64,000 nucleotides of DNA, from the NCBI GenBank assembly GCA_025618425.1, contig CM046835.1, forward strand, positions 13,403,700 to 13,467,699. Direction: 5' to 3'. Made by a program: the position numbers and the translations under genes. Origin of the DNA: Heliocidaris tuberculata. Lineage: Eukaryota; Echinodermata; Echinoidea; Camarodonta; Echinometridae. Shown here piece by piece: positions 11,301 to 24,830 of this stretch (position 1 is its first letter; every line of letters begins with the position of its first letter). Below the pieces are notes generated by a model that made no database searches, was not told the origin of the DNA, and saw only the letters and a list, made by a program, of their open reading frames with translations.

Positions 11301-14300
11301 ACCTCAAAATATTGTCAAAATAATGTGTTTTGGTTCGCATGCATGCTTGATATCAGTCGAGGTCCTCAATAACTATCGTCCTCTTTAAATCAACATTTTC
11401 ATTTTACGCAGCTCACTTATTTTAAGGGCCAAAGAACATTGCCCTAAGATAAATTTCGGTAAATGCGCGATTTTCTTGGAATGTATTCGAAATAATCACT
11501 GATGGTATTAATTGATTGTATTACTTGCATGACTTGGCTTCCCTGAAATGATTATGTAATAAAAGACATTCTTCAGCATAAAAATACATGTATAAGGATG
11601 TTAGCTGCATACGTTTACATCAGTACATAATCTGTAAAATGGTTCTCTCCTATAATTAGACAAAAGTTTTTACCGTCCTTCACATTGGCTCACAATGGAA
11701 ATAACTTTTGTTAACCCTCAGACGAGTGGTTAGAAGTTGCGTGTCTCCAAACACATGCACTTCCTGGTCTGTTCCAGACGATTGTTATTCTAATTTTCTT
11801 TGGGTTTTTCTTTTTAAGTGTGAACATGAACCTGGTGTGAGGTTGTCGATCACCTTCAGGCAACAGTTTCATCAGAAGGCAGACAGGGGGACAAATTGAC
11901 ATTGACGGGGCGGCTGGCTCGTTGTATGTGTTTGCCCGCTCACCGACTCGGCATGGGCAAATTTGTCGAGCGTCTTGCCTAACGGGACACCACGAAAACA
12001 TGTTTCTTTCCTCCCCCTCCCTCTCTCTTTCGTTAGTCTCCCTCTCTCTCTCCGTCTCTCTCCGTCTCTGACTCTGTATATCTCTCAATATTTTTCTCGC
12101 TTCTTCTAGCTATCCCCTCTCCTTCTTCTCTCCTACCATCTCTCTGGGTTTTTTTCTGTCCATCTCTCCCTGTCTCTCTCCCTGCCTCTTTCCCCGTCTT
12201 TCTTCTTCTCTCATTCTCTCTCCCCATCTCCCACTTTTTTCCATTTAATGATCATTCTAGGTTGAAGTTCATGGGATTACTTTTAAAGCCTCAGTTAACA
12301 CAATTTTCGTGAATGCAGCAGCGCTTACCGTTTTCTAATTGCAGTGCACTATTTTACACACCACGTTCAAGAAATAGAGAAGGAATAATCGAAGGGAATT
12401 TTTCGTTTTAAAACCACTGCAATACGAGTACAAATAAATACCCTCTATCAGACTATCGGGTCTTCCTATCACGCGAAATTTGTTTGTTATATGTTATTTT
12501 CTTTACTAAATATTCCTGTCGCTAACTTGCAATGATATGCACGTAATACTGTGTTCCATCTGAAAGGAATAAAAAGGTATGACATATGAAATATAAACAG
12601 AAAAAAGTTTTATACAACCATGATTAAAGCGAACTTAACATGTCATTCAAATGAGTGTAAGGCAAAATTGAGAAATGAAAATAATAGGAATCGTTCTCCA
12701 TACCTTCCAGACCATGATTAAGTCTCAAATCTCGATGAGTATATCGATAGTTCCTGAAGTTAAAATAATATATTTTGTTCTTCAGCTTGACGCGAGGACA
12801 CGTTTATCACCATCCATGGCGAATGAGTTCCACATGACTGTCATGACATTAATCCAGTATCTATATTGTAATCAAGAGCGTTTCATCGTAAATACAGAAG
12901 GGGCGTAATTCACTAATGTATACAATTTGAAGGACCACTGCGGGATGTGCACAAACTCAGGATACAAGAAATAATGGAGAGAAAAAGGTGAAATTGACGA
13001 ATCAATGCAGTTGCTGAAAGAAATTCAAGCATTTCTCCAACTTCTCGTTCAAAAGATTACACAGCCGAGTATGAGCTAGAGAAAATCAGCAAAGAATATT
13101 TTTAAAAAAAGATACTCTCTTCCACCTTCCTGGTTCAGGGTTATCCCGCAATATCATCAACCAATATCTTTAACCAATGTCTCCAATCTGGGCGAACGGT
13201 ACACACGTGGACCAACATCAACGTTTGCCTAGTTTGTCCAAGAAGATCATCATTATTCGCCAATGTGTGAAGAACATCCTTTACATTGTCTTACCAAGGA
13301 GTGATAACTCCTTGGTCTTACTATGAGTTGTCAGCTGCATTGTCCGATGACGTCATCATCCAGCCAGCCAATTTGATTTTCCCCAATCACAATTCTGATT
13401 GTTCTAACCCGAAAACGGAGCCCATCGGCCATTGGTAAAAGAGAATTTATTATTGTCCCAGGGAATAACAATTCCATGATGCTTCCACATCCCTACAATC
13501 ATGATAATATCCCTGCAATGTTTGGGCTATGTCGTTTATCCATGACTCGACTGTAGGAATGAGCTTTCAAAGCCTTTGAATCCAAGCGATCAACGTGTTT
13601 CAGCACACAGGGGTCTTATTTGCCCACCCCCTCCCCTTTTCTTCGATGGAGTGAGCATAGCAGCTACCATAAACATTCCATTTCACACCTAGGCGCCAAA
13701 TTCTGCCAGACAAAACCACGAAACACTCAGCAACATTCGTGTTGATTTAGTCACCAGAATTCGCCGTAAATGAGCGTCGGGGTTTCGTTCTCTGCTTCCA
13801 GCCCAAACAAATAACAACCGATGGTATATTATTCCTCAATCCAGCACAGAATGAGCCGTGTTCACGAATGTTTCAAGTTTCCAATTACTATGAAAATCCG
13901 GATAAAGCTACTCCGATATCGTCTCCCTCTGGTATTTTTTAAAGGGAAAAAGATAGCCCTCGTCTCATGGTGAGTAGGTTAGATCATCTGATTTCGTGAT
14001 CCCGGTAATGGTTAATTTGCCCTCTCCAGGTGTTCCCTTGCATGGAAGCCAGGCGAGGTTGATACTGTTAGCGAATATACTACCCAGGATAGCACAGGTA
14101 CTGTATTTATAGTTCATAGAAAGTAGTACATAATCCTTATACAGGTACAAACAATGGTAACGTATATAGCCTTAGGCCCCATCTATCTAGTATAGAAGGA
14201 ATCAACGATTATCATTAACTATTCTTAAATTATCTTTCTTCATCATGTTCATGAAAAAAAACACGATCCATTACGGTGTTCATGCCATAATGATTACACT

Positions 14301-14609
14301 GGTAACACCCACTACTTTAGTCCATCAACATGTGATCAATATTGTGATCAATGGGAACAAGATAATGAAAAGAATAGAACGATTAGATGAATTAGTATAA
14401 TAATAAAAAAGAAAAAGAAAAATAAGATTAAGAAAAACAAATCGCAAAAGTGGAAGATGAAAAGGAAAGGAACATATTGAGAAGTATGTAAACAGGGGAT
14501 TAAGATATGGTAAGAAAAATAAGAAAGAAATAAAAAGAAATATAGACTAGATGAATATGACGCAAGATTCCCTGTCAAGGGATATTAACAAAATTATAAT
14601 ACCTATAAT
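11301..14609. other. Non-coding stretch with CT-rich tract and a small palindrome
   Basis: No supportable gene. Low-complexity CT-rich DNA spans about 12010-12235. A perfect 10-bp-arm palindrome ACCAAGGAGT-GATA-ACTCCTTGGT is at 13293-13316. The rest shows nothing recognisable. Confidence 0.5.
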
Positions 14610-14830
14610 TATTGTGCACTATCCATCCCAGAGGATGCTCAAGGCACCTCGAAAATACTATATTACTTTAGCCCAGCTGCCCTAAGGCGCTGAAAGCATT
14701 TAAGGAATTAGTCCCTGCCAGGTACCCATTTACTACACCTCTATCATGTGTCTATGGAGAGTGTCAAAGGACATCGGGACTCGAACCTTGAACCATGTAA
14801 TCCGCTAGAACTCTCTACAAGGATGCAATT
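14610..14830 (-). mobile_element. tRNA-derived SINE (minus strand)
   Basis: Read on the minus strand, a B-box-like GGTTCGAGTCCC follows TTCTAGCGGATTACATGG near the 5' end. A tRNA-unrelated body (including TACCTGGCAGGGAC and CAGCGCCTTAGGGCAG) and an A/T-rich 3' end at about 14610 follow. This is the usual SINE layout. A short match to the body occurs at about 5828-5855 (CTATCATGTGCCTATGGAG). Confidence 0.55.
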
Positions 14831-16428
14831 GATAGGGAAAGAGGCCACAATTTTTTTTTTACTTTAAGCGACTATTTAAAGATGTATAGTGATTATTGAA
14901 CTGTTATGACCTCATTATCGTATAAGGCCTATCTAAATTATTCACAAAACATCGTGCTCATGACAGTGCTATTACAGATTTTACCCTTCCCCCATCCGCT
15001 TGGTGTAAATAATGTGTTCTGCAATTTGAGACCAAAAGTACGTTAACCCCCCCCCCCCTCTCTCTCTCTCTCACCATCTTTCTTTCTCTCTCTCTCTCTC
15101 TCTTTCATTCTCTCTCTTTCTCAAGGTATCGAATTATTACAATCAGGAATATGGCATGAACTCAATCTTTATTCTAAAATACTTCAAAACGTGTTGGTTT
15201 CATCGACACAAAAACATACTTCTAAGAAATATTATTCATTGTAAGGCATGCAGATGATGTAAAAGTGACTGCAAAAAGGTTTAATAGCCATCATGTGTTT
15301 GTCAACGGCTGTGCCTGATGCTCTTTTCCTTCTTTAAAAGGACTTAATTCCATTTACAACGATACCAGACGATTTTCTCTGAAGCCATTTGGAGCGGTTG
15401 GCCGCAAAACGTCCCCCGAGCACCAGACCATGGCCGCAGTTTTTTATGATATATGAAAACTACGAGACAGCAATGTTGTACCAATATTGCTCTAACCCAT
15501 TTCTTATGTGAAAGTACAAACCAAATGAATACCAAATGAAGCCATTGCGATTTGTGAAAGTTCATAACTATTTATACCAAAATTGCAAGACGGAGTATGA
15601 CCACAACATGAATTTGAATGAATGTATTGAAAGATCTGGTATGTCAAAGAACACTACCATGATCCTCCAAAAAAATATTAATATATACTTTTTCCTCAAA
15701 ACTCATACGAAATGATAAATGTGGTACCATATCAAGTGACAGTCTTGTTTGATGCTATATTTCAATATGAGATACGAGTATTCATATCATGTATTAAGAA
15801 CAATTCCCAATGCATTGGATTAGCTTCTGTTAACCATAATATACCTCCATAAAGTGCGCATTCTTCCTCTAATTTTTCTTTCCACTTTGCACCAAAAACA
15901 TTTTCCAATGTATATGCAAATACATTTTGAAATATGTTATCGATTCTTTGAATCTAGCTTTGAATATGATAATCAGAAAGCTTGCTAACTCTATTCTTAT
16001 CTCTATATATCTGTCTTTTATCCAGTATTATTCTTACTCCCCCATTATATGTGTTTCCTTGTCCCTCTTTCTCTAGCGGACCCGCGTCAACATTAATTCA
16101 TCTTGAAGAAAGGATGAAAAAAAAAATTGAAAAATGATATTGTTTGTCGAGGCAAACCATGTTCTGCTTCCTCCCCGTCGTGGAGCGAGCCAACAAGCGT
16201 TCACATACAAGGTCACGAGAAGGTGAGGTAGTTTCCATTTTAATATCGCAATAATATTTGATTATTGGCAAAGTTTGATTTCCTAGGGACTATTGTATCC
16301 GGCAGTTTTGAGAAATATATGGATATCAGAAAGAAAGGGGGAAAAACAGGAAAAGAGAGGGGGAGATAATAAGAGTTTCACTACATGTACACCCATCATC
16401 ACCATCACATGCGATTGATTGGATTAGG
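14831..16428. other. Non-coding stretch with C run and CT repeat
   Basis: No supportable gene. A C run followed by a (CT)n microsatellite lies at about 15047-15122. Confidence 0.5.
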
Positions 16429-16520
16429 AGTTGGTCTAGCGGTAACGTTTGTGGGCTGCTCTCTGTATTCGCCTACAAACTGACTCAGATCAGACCCAGG
16501 TTCGAATCTCAGTCACGTAT
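16429..16520 (+). repeat. tRNA-like SINE head
   Basis: A-box-like TGGTCTAGCGGTAACG and B-box-like GGTTCGAATCTC are present on the plus strand, but separated by more than in a normal tRNA, and the acceptor stem does not close. It is best read as a SINE-type pol III promoter region, not a functional tRNA. Confidence 0.5.
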
Positions 16521-18036
16521 TTCTGATGGTGACGTTGGTCCCAGACTTGAATAATTATATGACTGATTTTATTTTTGTTTCTTTCAATTCTTATTACTTT
16601 CCCTTTTCACATAATCATAATTTATACACGTCTGTAAAAACCCAATTACACCTTGCTGAAAGTCTTAATTCTTCTGTGAATAAAGTGGGCATATAATCTC
16701 TTCTCGGGGGAAAATGGAAATGGGGGAAAATGGAAATGGTTAAACCAAAGTTTTTGCATTCTCTGTTTTTCCATTTATGACCTATTCTACCCGAATTTAG
16801 CAAACTGAAGTAGAAAATGTACGGTGATAAATCTACCATAAACAATTTCCTTTCAAAAATAATTATTCAGTCTGTGTTTCGTTCCTAGTATGCCCCCAAC
16901 TGTTATAACACTCCGGACCGATTTTTGCATCATGTCATTTTGAAATCTATCATATACATCGATCTCTTATTGTTTTTTTTGTGGTTTTTTTGGTAATACA
17001 TCTCATAATTAAATAAAATCAGTTCTATGTTAATGTGATGTTCAAACTTTCAAAATGATTATTTTGAAAAATGAATATTGCAAGAATCATAACGAACATT
17101 AGTCGGTCAGAAAATTGCGTTTTGTAATCGTATGATCTATAACATTCATTGATTTGGTGACGAGAGAGAAAAGGTGTCTGTGAGTGTGTGTGAGAGAGAG
17201 AGAGAGAGGGGGGGGGGGAGTTTGCGGGAGAGTGCACGGGAAAGAGAAAATGGAGAGAAAAGAGCGAGAGAGTCGTTTATACAAGGAAAATAGGAACCAA
17301 ATCTTAATATATTTATCTAACGGATATAATGTTCTCATCAGTTATGCGTTATTTACTTACCCATTGGGTTTTATCTTCATTTCTCTATTTCATGTGCAAT
17401 GTGTATATATATTTATCTTTATATCAATCTTCATCTTTCTCTTTCTTTTAATATTCTTTCACCCTTCCAGTCACCCACGTAGCACAGAATAAGCCTCGTT
17501 ATTGCTTTCGACATTTCAAAATATGAATCTAACCGTCTGTGCTAGACCGGATCATTTTCACAGAGCACACATGGTCCACATCACCCAATCATACGTGATG
17601 ATATTTGGATGTTTTAAAGGTAAGACTAGGCAAATATTGAATAATGATTTAAAAAAATACACAGATAAGTTATGTAAAGGTCTATACATTCAGAGAGGTT
17701 GCAATTTGAATAAGACGTCGATTAGTTTGTTTAGAATAGTTATTGAGAAAAAGAAGAAGACATTGACGAATATGAAGAATAAATCGTAAAGAAATGTCAT
17801 TTTCAGTCTTTTTTAGGCGGTGGAAGATCGAATTACTAGGCACCGTCACTAGACCATTAATGGAAATGAGGGGTTTTACTGATGTGGACACTTGAAAAGG
17901 AGAAAATTAACAATATCAAGAAGAGAAAAATGAGACAAAAGGAAAATGATTAGAATAATACTAAAACAAACAGCAGTTCAAGATCAGGAAGATCGAGGAG
18001 GAGAAGGACACGAAAAAAGATTTGGAGGAGAAGGAC
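16521..18036. other. Non-coding stretch with GA-rich tract
   Basis: No supportable gene. A (GA)n tract followed by a G run is at about 17190-17220. Confidence 0.5.
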
Positions 18037-18456
18037 ACGAAAAAGAGTTGGAGAAGAAAAAAGAATGCTAAGAACAAAATAAAACAATATAATTTTGGCC
18101 AGAAAGAGCAGACAGCATTTGAGCACTGATTTCACACCTTTCAACTGTTTACGCACATGGTCACGTAAAAAATTATTGAGTCGTGTAATAACGGACGTTT
18201 TATAACCTCCATGAGAGTACCAGGAGGCCGAGTCAACGTTACGGCTACGAAAAAGAGTTGGAGAAGAAAAAAGAATGCTAAGAACAAAATAAAACAATAT
18301 AATTTTGGCCAGAAAGAGCAGACAGCATTTGAGCACTGATTTCACACCTTTCAACTGTTTACGCACATGGTCACGTAAAAAATTATTGAGTCGTGTAATA
18401 ACGGACGTTTTATAACCTCCATGAGAGTACCAGGAGGCCGAGTCAACGTTACGGCT
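18037..18456. repeat. Exact tandem duplication, 2 x 210 bp
   Basis: The segment beginning ACGAAAAAGAGTTGGAGAAG at 18037 repeats at 18247 with a 210-bp period and no difference seen, ending GTTACGGCT at 18246 and 18456. The lack of divergence means it is very recent or an assembly duplication. Confidence 0.9.
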
Positions 18457-19146
18457 CCTTTCAACATTTCCGTCATCTTAAAGGTGGTGTATCAAAATAA
18501 AAAAAAATGAATAGAAAGAGCGCGAATAGAGTAAACTTATTCCCATCTATGTGCCAAACAGATATATTTCCGTCATTCACGTCTCACAAGTAAAAAAAAA
18601 AAAAAAAAAAAAAAAAATCGCATGCGGTACGAATAGCCATAAAGTCATAGATATCATCATAAATAAAATACATAATAAATGCCATACCCTTCATTGTTAC
18701 CATCCCTCAACTCGTTCCCTTTCGGCTGATTTTTCAACATGCACTTTCAAAAGTTAAATCATGTAGATGACACACTTAAAGCGTTCAAAAGAATTACCAT
18801 ATCGACATAGCACTGTTTATTCATAGTCCTATCTGTATAGAAAATGAGGCCAAATCTATTTTCTTTATAAATTTTGACAAATACCTTAAAGCAAGAAATT
18901 GATTAAGCATTAAAAAACTGCAAAATAAATTTATAAGTTAGTTCACAATAAACTAACTGTTAAGGTTGGGAAGACTTCTTCAACAGGAAGAATTAGGAAG
19001 GTACCTAAGTAAAAGCTTGGATTATAATTTCTTGAAATTGCAGTGTACTATAATGTTTGTATAATTCTGATTATTTGGTTTAGCAATTTAAAAACAAAAA
19101 TTAAGAAATACAATCAAAGACAATGAGGAATATTTTATTTCATTGT
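18457..19146. other. Non-coding stretch with poly-A
   Basis: No supportable gene. An A run of about 25 bases lies at 18592-18617. Confidence 0.5.
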
Positions 19147-19154
19147 CGATAATT

Positions 19155-19487
19155 CAGGGGCGGATCCAAGATTTTGTAAATTCCGAAAATTTTCTGACAA
19201 GCAAGCAAGCAAAAAAAAACAACAACAAAACAACAAACAAACAAAAAAAGGTTATCAGAATTGTTGGGTCCACTTTTTCTCCAAAATTCTCTGACAAGCA
19301 AAAAAAAAAAGAAAAAAGAGAGAGAGAGAGAGAAAGAAAAAAATATGAAGAAGAAGAAGAAGAAAAAGGGTTATCAGTTTCAAAAGGGGGGGGGGGGCAC
19401 AATTTAGAAAAGTGGGGGCACAATTTACACTTTTCTTTCAAAAGTGTGGGGGGGGGGGGGGGAGAGTGCCCCCCTAAATCCGCCACG
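19155..19487. mobile_element. hAT-like MITE with poly-G tracts
   Basis: Starts CAGGGGCGGATCCAAG and ends CCCCCCTAAATCCGCCACG, inverted relatives of each other. Flanks are CGATAATT (19147-19154) and GGATAATT (19488-19495), a 7/8 match to an 8-bp target duplication typical of hAT elements. The interior holds AC/AAC-rich sequence, (GA)n, (GAA)n and two G runs; no coding capacity. Confidence 0.75.
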
Positions 19488-19495
19488 GGATAATT

Positions 19496-22400
19496 AACCA
19501 GTAAGTTGCACTGGCATAGTGGGGGTCAAGGGCTAATGTTTCTTCTCTTTGCAACGCGCAGTTAAAAAGTATTACCCCCCAAAAAAAATTGTACGTGACA
19601 TTGAATAACATCACCTTTAAGATGACCTACTTTTAGGTCTTGTGCATGTCCATAATGAGAACAATTCAACCCACGTGAATTTAGTTGGAACATGTTCCTG
19701 TCCTACCCTTTTCCCCGCTATCCTGCCAGATCTCAGTTCATCTCAACTATATATCGCTAACAAACAATCTTGGGATATGACACATGATGTTCTGTTTGTT
19801 ACGAATCATTACCATCATGATGGGAATGACAGACGACGGATCTCGCCCACATCCCCGCTACGGAGAGGGATTTGTATTTAATATTGCAGGAGAAAAGAGT
19901 CTTAGATTCAAAAGGGACACCATCACAACCGTTTTACTTTTCAGACCTACAAGCATAATTTTCTGGAGACAAATAAACACACTACTCCAATGACATGCTG
20001 TTATGACCAGCTATTTTGAAGGGTGAGGGTGCTTGATCGGTTTGCTAAAAAAATTCTACCCACCCCCCGCTCCCCCCAATAAAAAAACAAACAAAAAAAA
20101 CAAAGAAACAAACAAATTACAAAAAAAACAAAAAACAAAAAACAAAAAAAAACAAAAAACAAAAACGTGCGTCTCAGATTATCATTTTAGCCGACATGAA
20201 TTGTGATAATTATTCACAGTGAAAAATCATTTTTCAAAAATAAAATCCTCGTTCTTCTTTCATTGGTTGGAAAAACAAAATTGAAACTGATATAAATAAA
20301 TATGGCACGAGGTCATAAACCGTGTAAATGCTTAATGTCAATCAATGTTATGAAATCATTGTCATCTTTACTTTAGGATTGTTTTGTCCGTGAAAAAAGG
20401 ATGCTGTCTCATAATACTTCCAAATGGTACAGCTGCTCTCATCATTTCTGTAAGGGACGAGTAAATCCCATTAGAAGTGTCGATGTAGTTGTTACCACGA
20501 GTACGATTTAGCTGCCCAAACGACTGATATATCTTGTATATTGATAGTCAAAGAATACGAACAATAATGTTTTATTTTGGTACAAGACAAAATCCATTTG
20601 TGACATATTTCTGGCAGTTGTAAGAATGTTTACAAATCTCTCATTATCTGTTTGCCAAATGGTGGGCCTTGGTTTCCTTGACTCCCTCAGAGTTTCTAAG
20701 AATGACAAACCAAGAAGATCAGGGACAGGTGGCCGGGTGCAGTGTAGTGCCATCTTATCCATCAAACTTTGATCAACTTGACATTTTGGAAGATAAATTG
20801 GGCAAATTCTTTTCAATTCAGTTTTTGAATGGCTGAATTTCATGAGGGTAAATGATTATGGACCTTTGTGTTACTAAGAAATTTAATACGGAAACCCATC
20901 TGCATGATAATCTGATAATGGTGACTTTAATTATACGTAACCGGATATCTTAATTTTACACGAAAATCTAATAATCATTAAATAACATATGACACAAACT
21001 ATGGCTCATCATGCATGCTGACGCCTGTCACGTGAGGTAAAACTAAGAAAGTAGCACAGAAAAAAATAAATAAATAAAAAACTAGGGGGAAATAGCCGGG
21101 ATTGTGGTTGTCACTTTAGATTTTAAACAATCTTAACCTTCTTCTCTAAGATTGCCAGGTTACCTGGCGGAGCGACAAACATGAAGGCCCACATCAACCC
21201 TGTGCAAACTAGCATGTTTGCGTTTATACGTATGAACAGATTAATAAAGCATGCAATCTTCTGTATTTTTCAATGGTGTCAGTTATTGTTACTATGTCAG
21301 TCCTTGTCGGACACGCCTTGAGCCTTGGTCGTTAGAATTCATTTATTTTGATAGGAACAGGCAATTGATCGTCAATCTCTACCAGCATGCAATATAATAA
21401 AACAACATAAAAGCATCAGGGGACGGAATCCTAAAAGGCGCCATGTTTACATTGATGACATTTAATAATTGTTTTTTTAAAGTATGGGACAGACATTTAC
21501 CCGGATCTACCCCCCCCCCCCCACGCCTCCCCATTGTGCAAACGTCTAATTATACAAATCATAATTGTATAAGTAGAATCGACTTACCTTCATCAGTTTC
21601 ATTTCGGTAAACCCCATTTAAGAAGATAAGAAAATGTCACAGCCACAGAGCAAGACAGACCATCTCCTTACAATGTAATGCCGTCCATGCAGAGAGATGC
21701 CGAATTCAGCTCCAAACCATCTCATGATTCTACAGCGGCTTGCAGACATAATGCCAGGATGATATACGCGTACATTCAGGCCAGTAAAGAGATGATAATG
21801 TGTTCAAATTATGTCATCGTATTACACATGCCTCGAGTCCATGATCGGATAAAATTGGGGCCAGCGAAGTTCAAGATCAAGCTTTCATTTGGAACTCATG
21901 CATCGCCAAACAATAGCGAGAACCAGAAACCACGTGACTTTTTCCCTTTCTCTTTTTTTTCCGTCTCCCTTTTAAAATGGTAATGAATCGTATATAGTTC
22001 GTCGATCATGGGTGTAATGGCTAGGCTTCGAGCCAGTAGCGTAGAGAGTCGGATAGGCCCACGAGGGGCGACACAGGTTTCAGGAATGATGGTGATAAAG
22101 GGAGATTTTACGTTTTAGAAAGTATTAGATACACATACTTTCTATAAAAATCAATCAACAACTACAAAAACACAACACATCGGGAATAATTCAAATTCAG
22201 TTTTAAAATCCGTTTGCTGCCATTCAAGTGAGCTTTCGAACCACCCACTCTCTCAAGGAATCATCCAGAATGGATTAGATCGTTATAAATTCTTTTGCTA
22301 TAATGACCTACTACAGATTGAAGTTGGCTTATATTTTGACGAATTACGTCAAGTGACAGTAACCTGAAGAGGAGTCCTTTTATAGATAGTATTACGACAT

Positions 22401-22597
22401 GGACGTCCTATTTTGTTGGCACCAAAATGGGGATCAAATTCTTTCTTTTTAGAACACGCAGGTGCTTTTGGAAATTGATAGAAATGTTACGTAGTGGCCC
22501 CAAACTGGCGTTCAAATCACGGGTTGTCGTAATGTTATAAAGGGACTCTAACCTGAAGCAGAGCCCATGTGTATGTAGGGCTCTGACCTGAAGCAGT
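19496..22597. other. Non-coding stretch
   Basis: Apart from the uncertain reading frame at 20508-20843, nothing is supportable. An A/C-rich low-complexity stretch is at 20080-20165 and a C run at about 21510-21523. Confidence 0.5.
20508..20843 (-). CDS. Hypothetical 111-codon reading frame
   Basis: An ATG-to-stop frame with balanced composition, containing DLLGLSFLETLRESRKPRP, TIWQTDNERFVNIL and ARNMSQMDFVLYQNK. There is no low-complexity content, unlike most frames here. No family was recognised and no splice partners or promoter were found. It may be a fragment of a transposon protein or chance. Confidence 0.2.
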   Translation of the reverse strand: MKFSHSKTELKRICPIYLPKCQVDQSLMDKMALHCTRPPVPDLLGLSFLETLRESRKPRPTIWQTDNERFVNILTTARNMSQMDFVLYQNKTLLFVFFDYQYTRYISRLGS

Positions 22598-22744
22598 GCC
22601 ATCCATACAGAGTTTGGCCAACTCTGCTCCAGTGGGTTACAATATGGCGGCCTGTTGCTTTGTTAGGCAAGCATGTAACAAAGGAATATACGCCATGTTG
22701 TGCCTAACTGAAACCGAGTTGGCCAAACTCTGTGTATGGATGGC
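22598..22744. mobile_element. Foldback element with ~27-bp arms
   Basis: GCCATCCATACAGAGTTTGG, extended by CCAACTC, is inverted at the right end (GAGTTGGCCAAACTCTGTG, then TATGGATGGC) with one 2-base length difference. The interior is about 90 bp and non-coding. Confidence 0.7.
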
Positions 22745-23188
22745 TCTGACCTGAATCTCCTAATGGCGCCATCTTTTGATAGGATTTGAAAAGTGTCTGT
22801 GCCTCTCATTTTTCCATCATACCCCATTCTAGTTTGTACATGTAGAAGCTTAGAATGTACCTGTAGGCAATTTTCCACATTTGCAAAGTCAAAAACAATA
22901 GTTTGAAATATAAAATGTGCCTTTTATCCAAACAAGCTGTTTGTCCAAATTCAAAATAAAATGAAATCATTTTTCAAATTATAATCTTAACTTAGCAGTC
23001 ACTGTAAGATGGCGCTGTTCAAGTTCTACCATGCAGTTTAATGCCACTTTAAAGCAAGTGGGAGACGATGACACAAGAAGAAAAACAAAAACGAATCACA
23101 ATGAATAAAAACGCATTTTTAAATGAAAGAAATGAATCCTGATTCACATCACTTTTAAAGAAATCAGAGAAAGTTGTACCTCGTTTAA

Positions 23189-23730
23189 GGGTTGGTCACA
23201 ACCGGTCGTGTATCCCCTTCCGTGTGGTCAGCGACGGATTTCGCATGAAATCCTTGCGTCGCAAGCAAAGGGTCTGCACGTTTTTTCCAAGCACGTAGAA
23301 GCACGTAAGCCACGTAAGGAGGCTGTTGGACATGTCCTACAATCTCTGCCTGTGGCTACGGGTTCTGATGAACGCACGTGACACGCGCAGCCATCGTACC
23401 ATACTTTCTGCAAGTGCTTCTTGCGGAGAATAGGTCTCACGAGGCCATGGCTCCATACGGAGCAGTGACATGTCGCGCGTCAGTTGCACATCGGTTGCAC
23501 GGTACCTGTACGGGGGCTGTACGTTCGTCTCAAGAGTTCTTGCAGGAGGGGGTATGTTTATGGGAATGGTGCAAGACGCCCAAGAGGAGACGCTGAGAGG
23601 TGCACGACCGGTTATGACCATGACCAAACGATCGAAGGACGTACGAATCGCAGGAGTCGGCCAACAGCCGATCGCAGCTGTGGACACGCACGTGCAAAAA
23701 CACATACGATTAGTTGTGACCATAGCAAAA
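23189..23730. mobile_element. GC-rich putative non-autonomous transposon
   Basis: A sharply GC/CpG-rich island in AT-rich surroundings. GGTTGGTCACAACCGGTCGTG at the left is echoed inverted by GCACGACCGGTTATGACCA near 23600-23625 and by GATTAGTTGTGACCATAGC near 23708-23727. Long overlapping open frames exist on both strands but are explained by base composition. A CpG-island promoter is the alternative; the inverted GGTCACAAC ends favour a transposon. Confidence 0.45.
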
Positions 23731-23912
23731 GTAAACAGCGAAACTTTTGTATGAAATTACAACTGAATACTAGTTTATACAACATGTAGGCCATGCACAT
23801 CACCTCACTTTTCTGTTAAAACAATTAATTTCAAGGGTACAATGGCACTAAATTTCTCCCGTGGAATTCGTGGCCCAGTATACTTTAACCAGCTGGCCCG
23901 ATTACTACTCTA

Positions 23913-24830
23913 CACTCTTAAAAAAGTTGGGCAAAAAAATTCCCAATTTTTAACCAACACTGGGCAACATACTGTCCACACAACTTTTGGTTAAAATTTG
24001 CCCAACTGATGTTGGGCAATCCATTTACTATGTTGTTGGGCAAATTAAATTGCCCATCAGTTGGTGACCCATTAGATTTTACCCAACTCTACAATTGCCC
24101 AACTGTTGGTTATATTCTCAGTTGGGTAATTATTGCCCAACCAATCTTACCCAATAGAATTGCCCAACCCTCTATTTGTTCAGCTGTTTGGTAACAAATA
24201 TCATGTGGTTGGGCAAATTCAGCTGCCCAATTTATTGTTTCCTTTTTCCTCCAACCTAGGTAAAAAAAAAAGAAATCTACTTGTTACGTCCTTCTGGGTT
24301 TTAACCTAATCAATCCTAACCTATCCTATTTTAAGCTACCCTATCCTATATCTTAACCTATCCTATCCTAGTCCTATCCTATCCAGTTAGTGCAAACTAG
24401 TGCAAGCTCTTATATACCCCTGATATTTTTTTATGCATTCGGTGACAGTTAGTAAATCGGGCCACCCCTAACCATACGCTACTAAAAATTCATGAATATT
24501 CATATAAGTGTTTTCCCCAATATTGGGTAAAAATATTTACCACAAGTTGGGCAAAAGCGAATTTCTAACCAACCATCAGTTACCCAACAAAATTTACCCA
24601 ACTGGCAAAGGAAATGTGACAAAATTACACAACTACAGGGCAACAAGTACCCAACCCATAATTACCAAATACTGTTGGTAAATATATATGCCCAATATTT
24701 AGGTAAAAAGTATTGACCAATATTGGTTACACCACTCGAGTGTCCAGTTGGTTAATAATAGCCCAGAATTGGGAATATTTTTAACCAACCAGCAGTTATC
24801 CAACTAAATTTACCCAACATTTTAAGAGTG
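23913..24830. mobile_element. TA-flanked element with internal TTGGGCAA repeats
   Basis: Left end TA|CACTCTTAAAAAAGTTGGG and right end CCCAACATTTTAAGAGTG|TA are inverted copies next to TA, which suggests a Tc1/mariner-type element. Both subterminal parts are packed with TTGGGCAA / TTGCCCAA / TTACCCAA motifs in both orientations. A TCCTA-type simple repeat sits in the middle. No transposase is encoded. Confidence 0.7.
24297..24402 (+). repeat. TATCC/TAACC degenerate simple repeat
   Basis: Degenerate pentamer repeat (CCTATCCTA, AACCTATCC) inside the TA-flanked element. Confidence 0.7.

Noticed and set aside
17950..18366. 138-codon minus-strand frame with repeated hydrophobic segments
   Set aside because: The repetition is the 210-bp DNA duplication read through; no signal or family.
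23337..23803. Several overlapping open frames of 60-130 codons
   Set aside because: They overlap on both strands in a GC-rich repeat-like island; composition removes stops and no protein family is visible.
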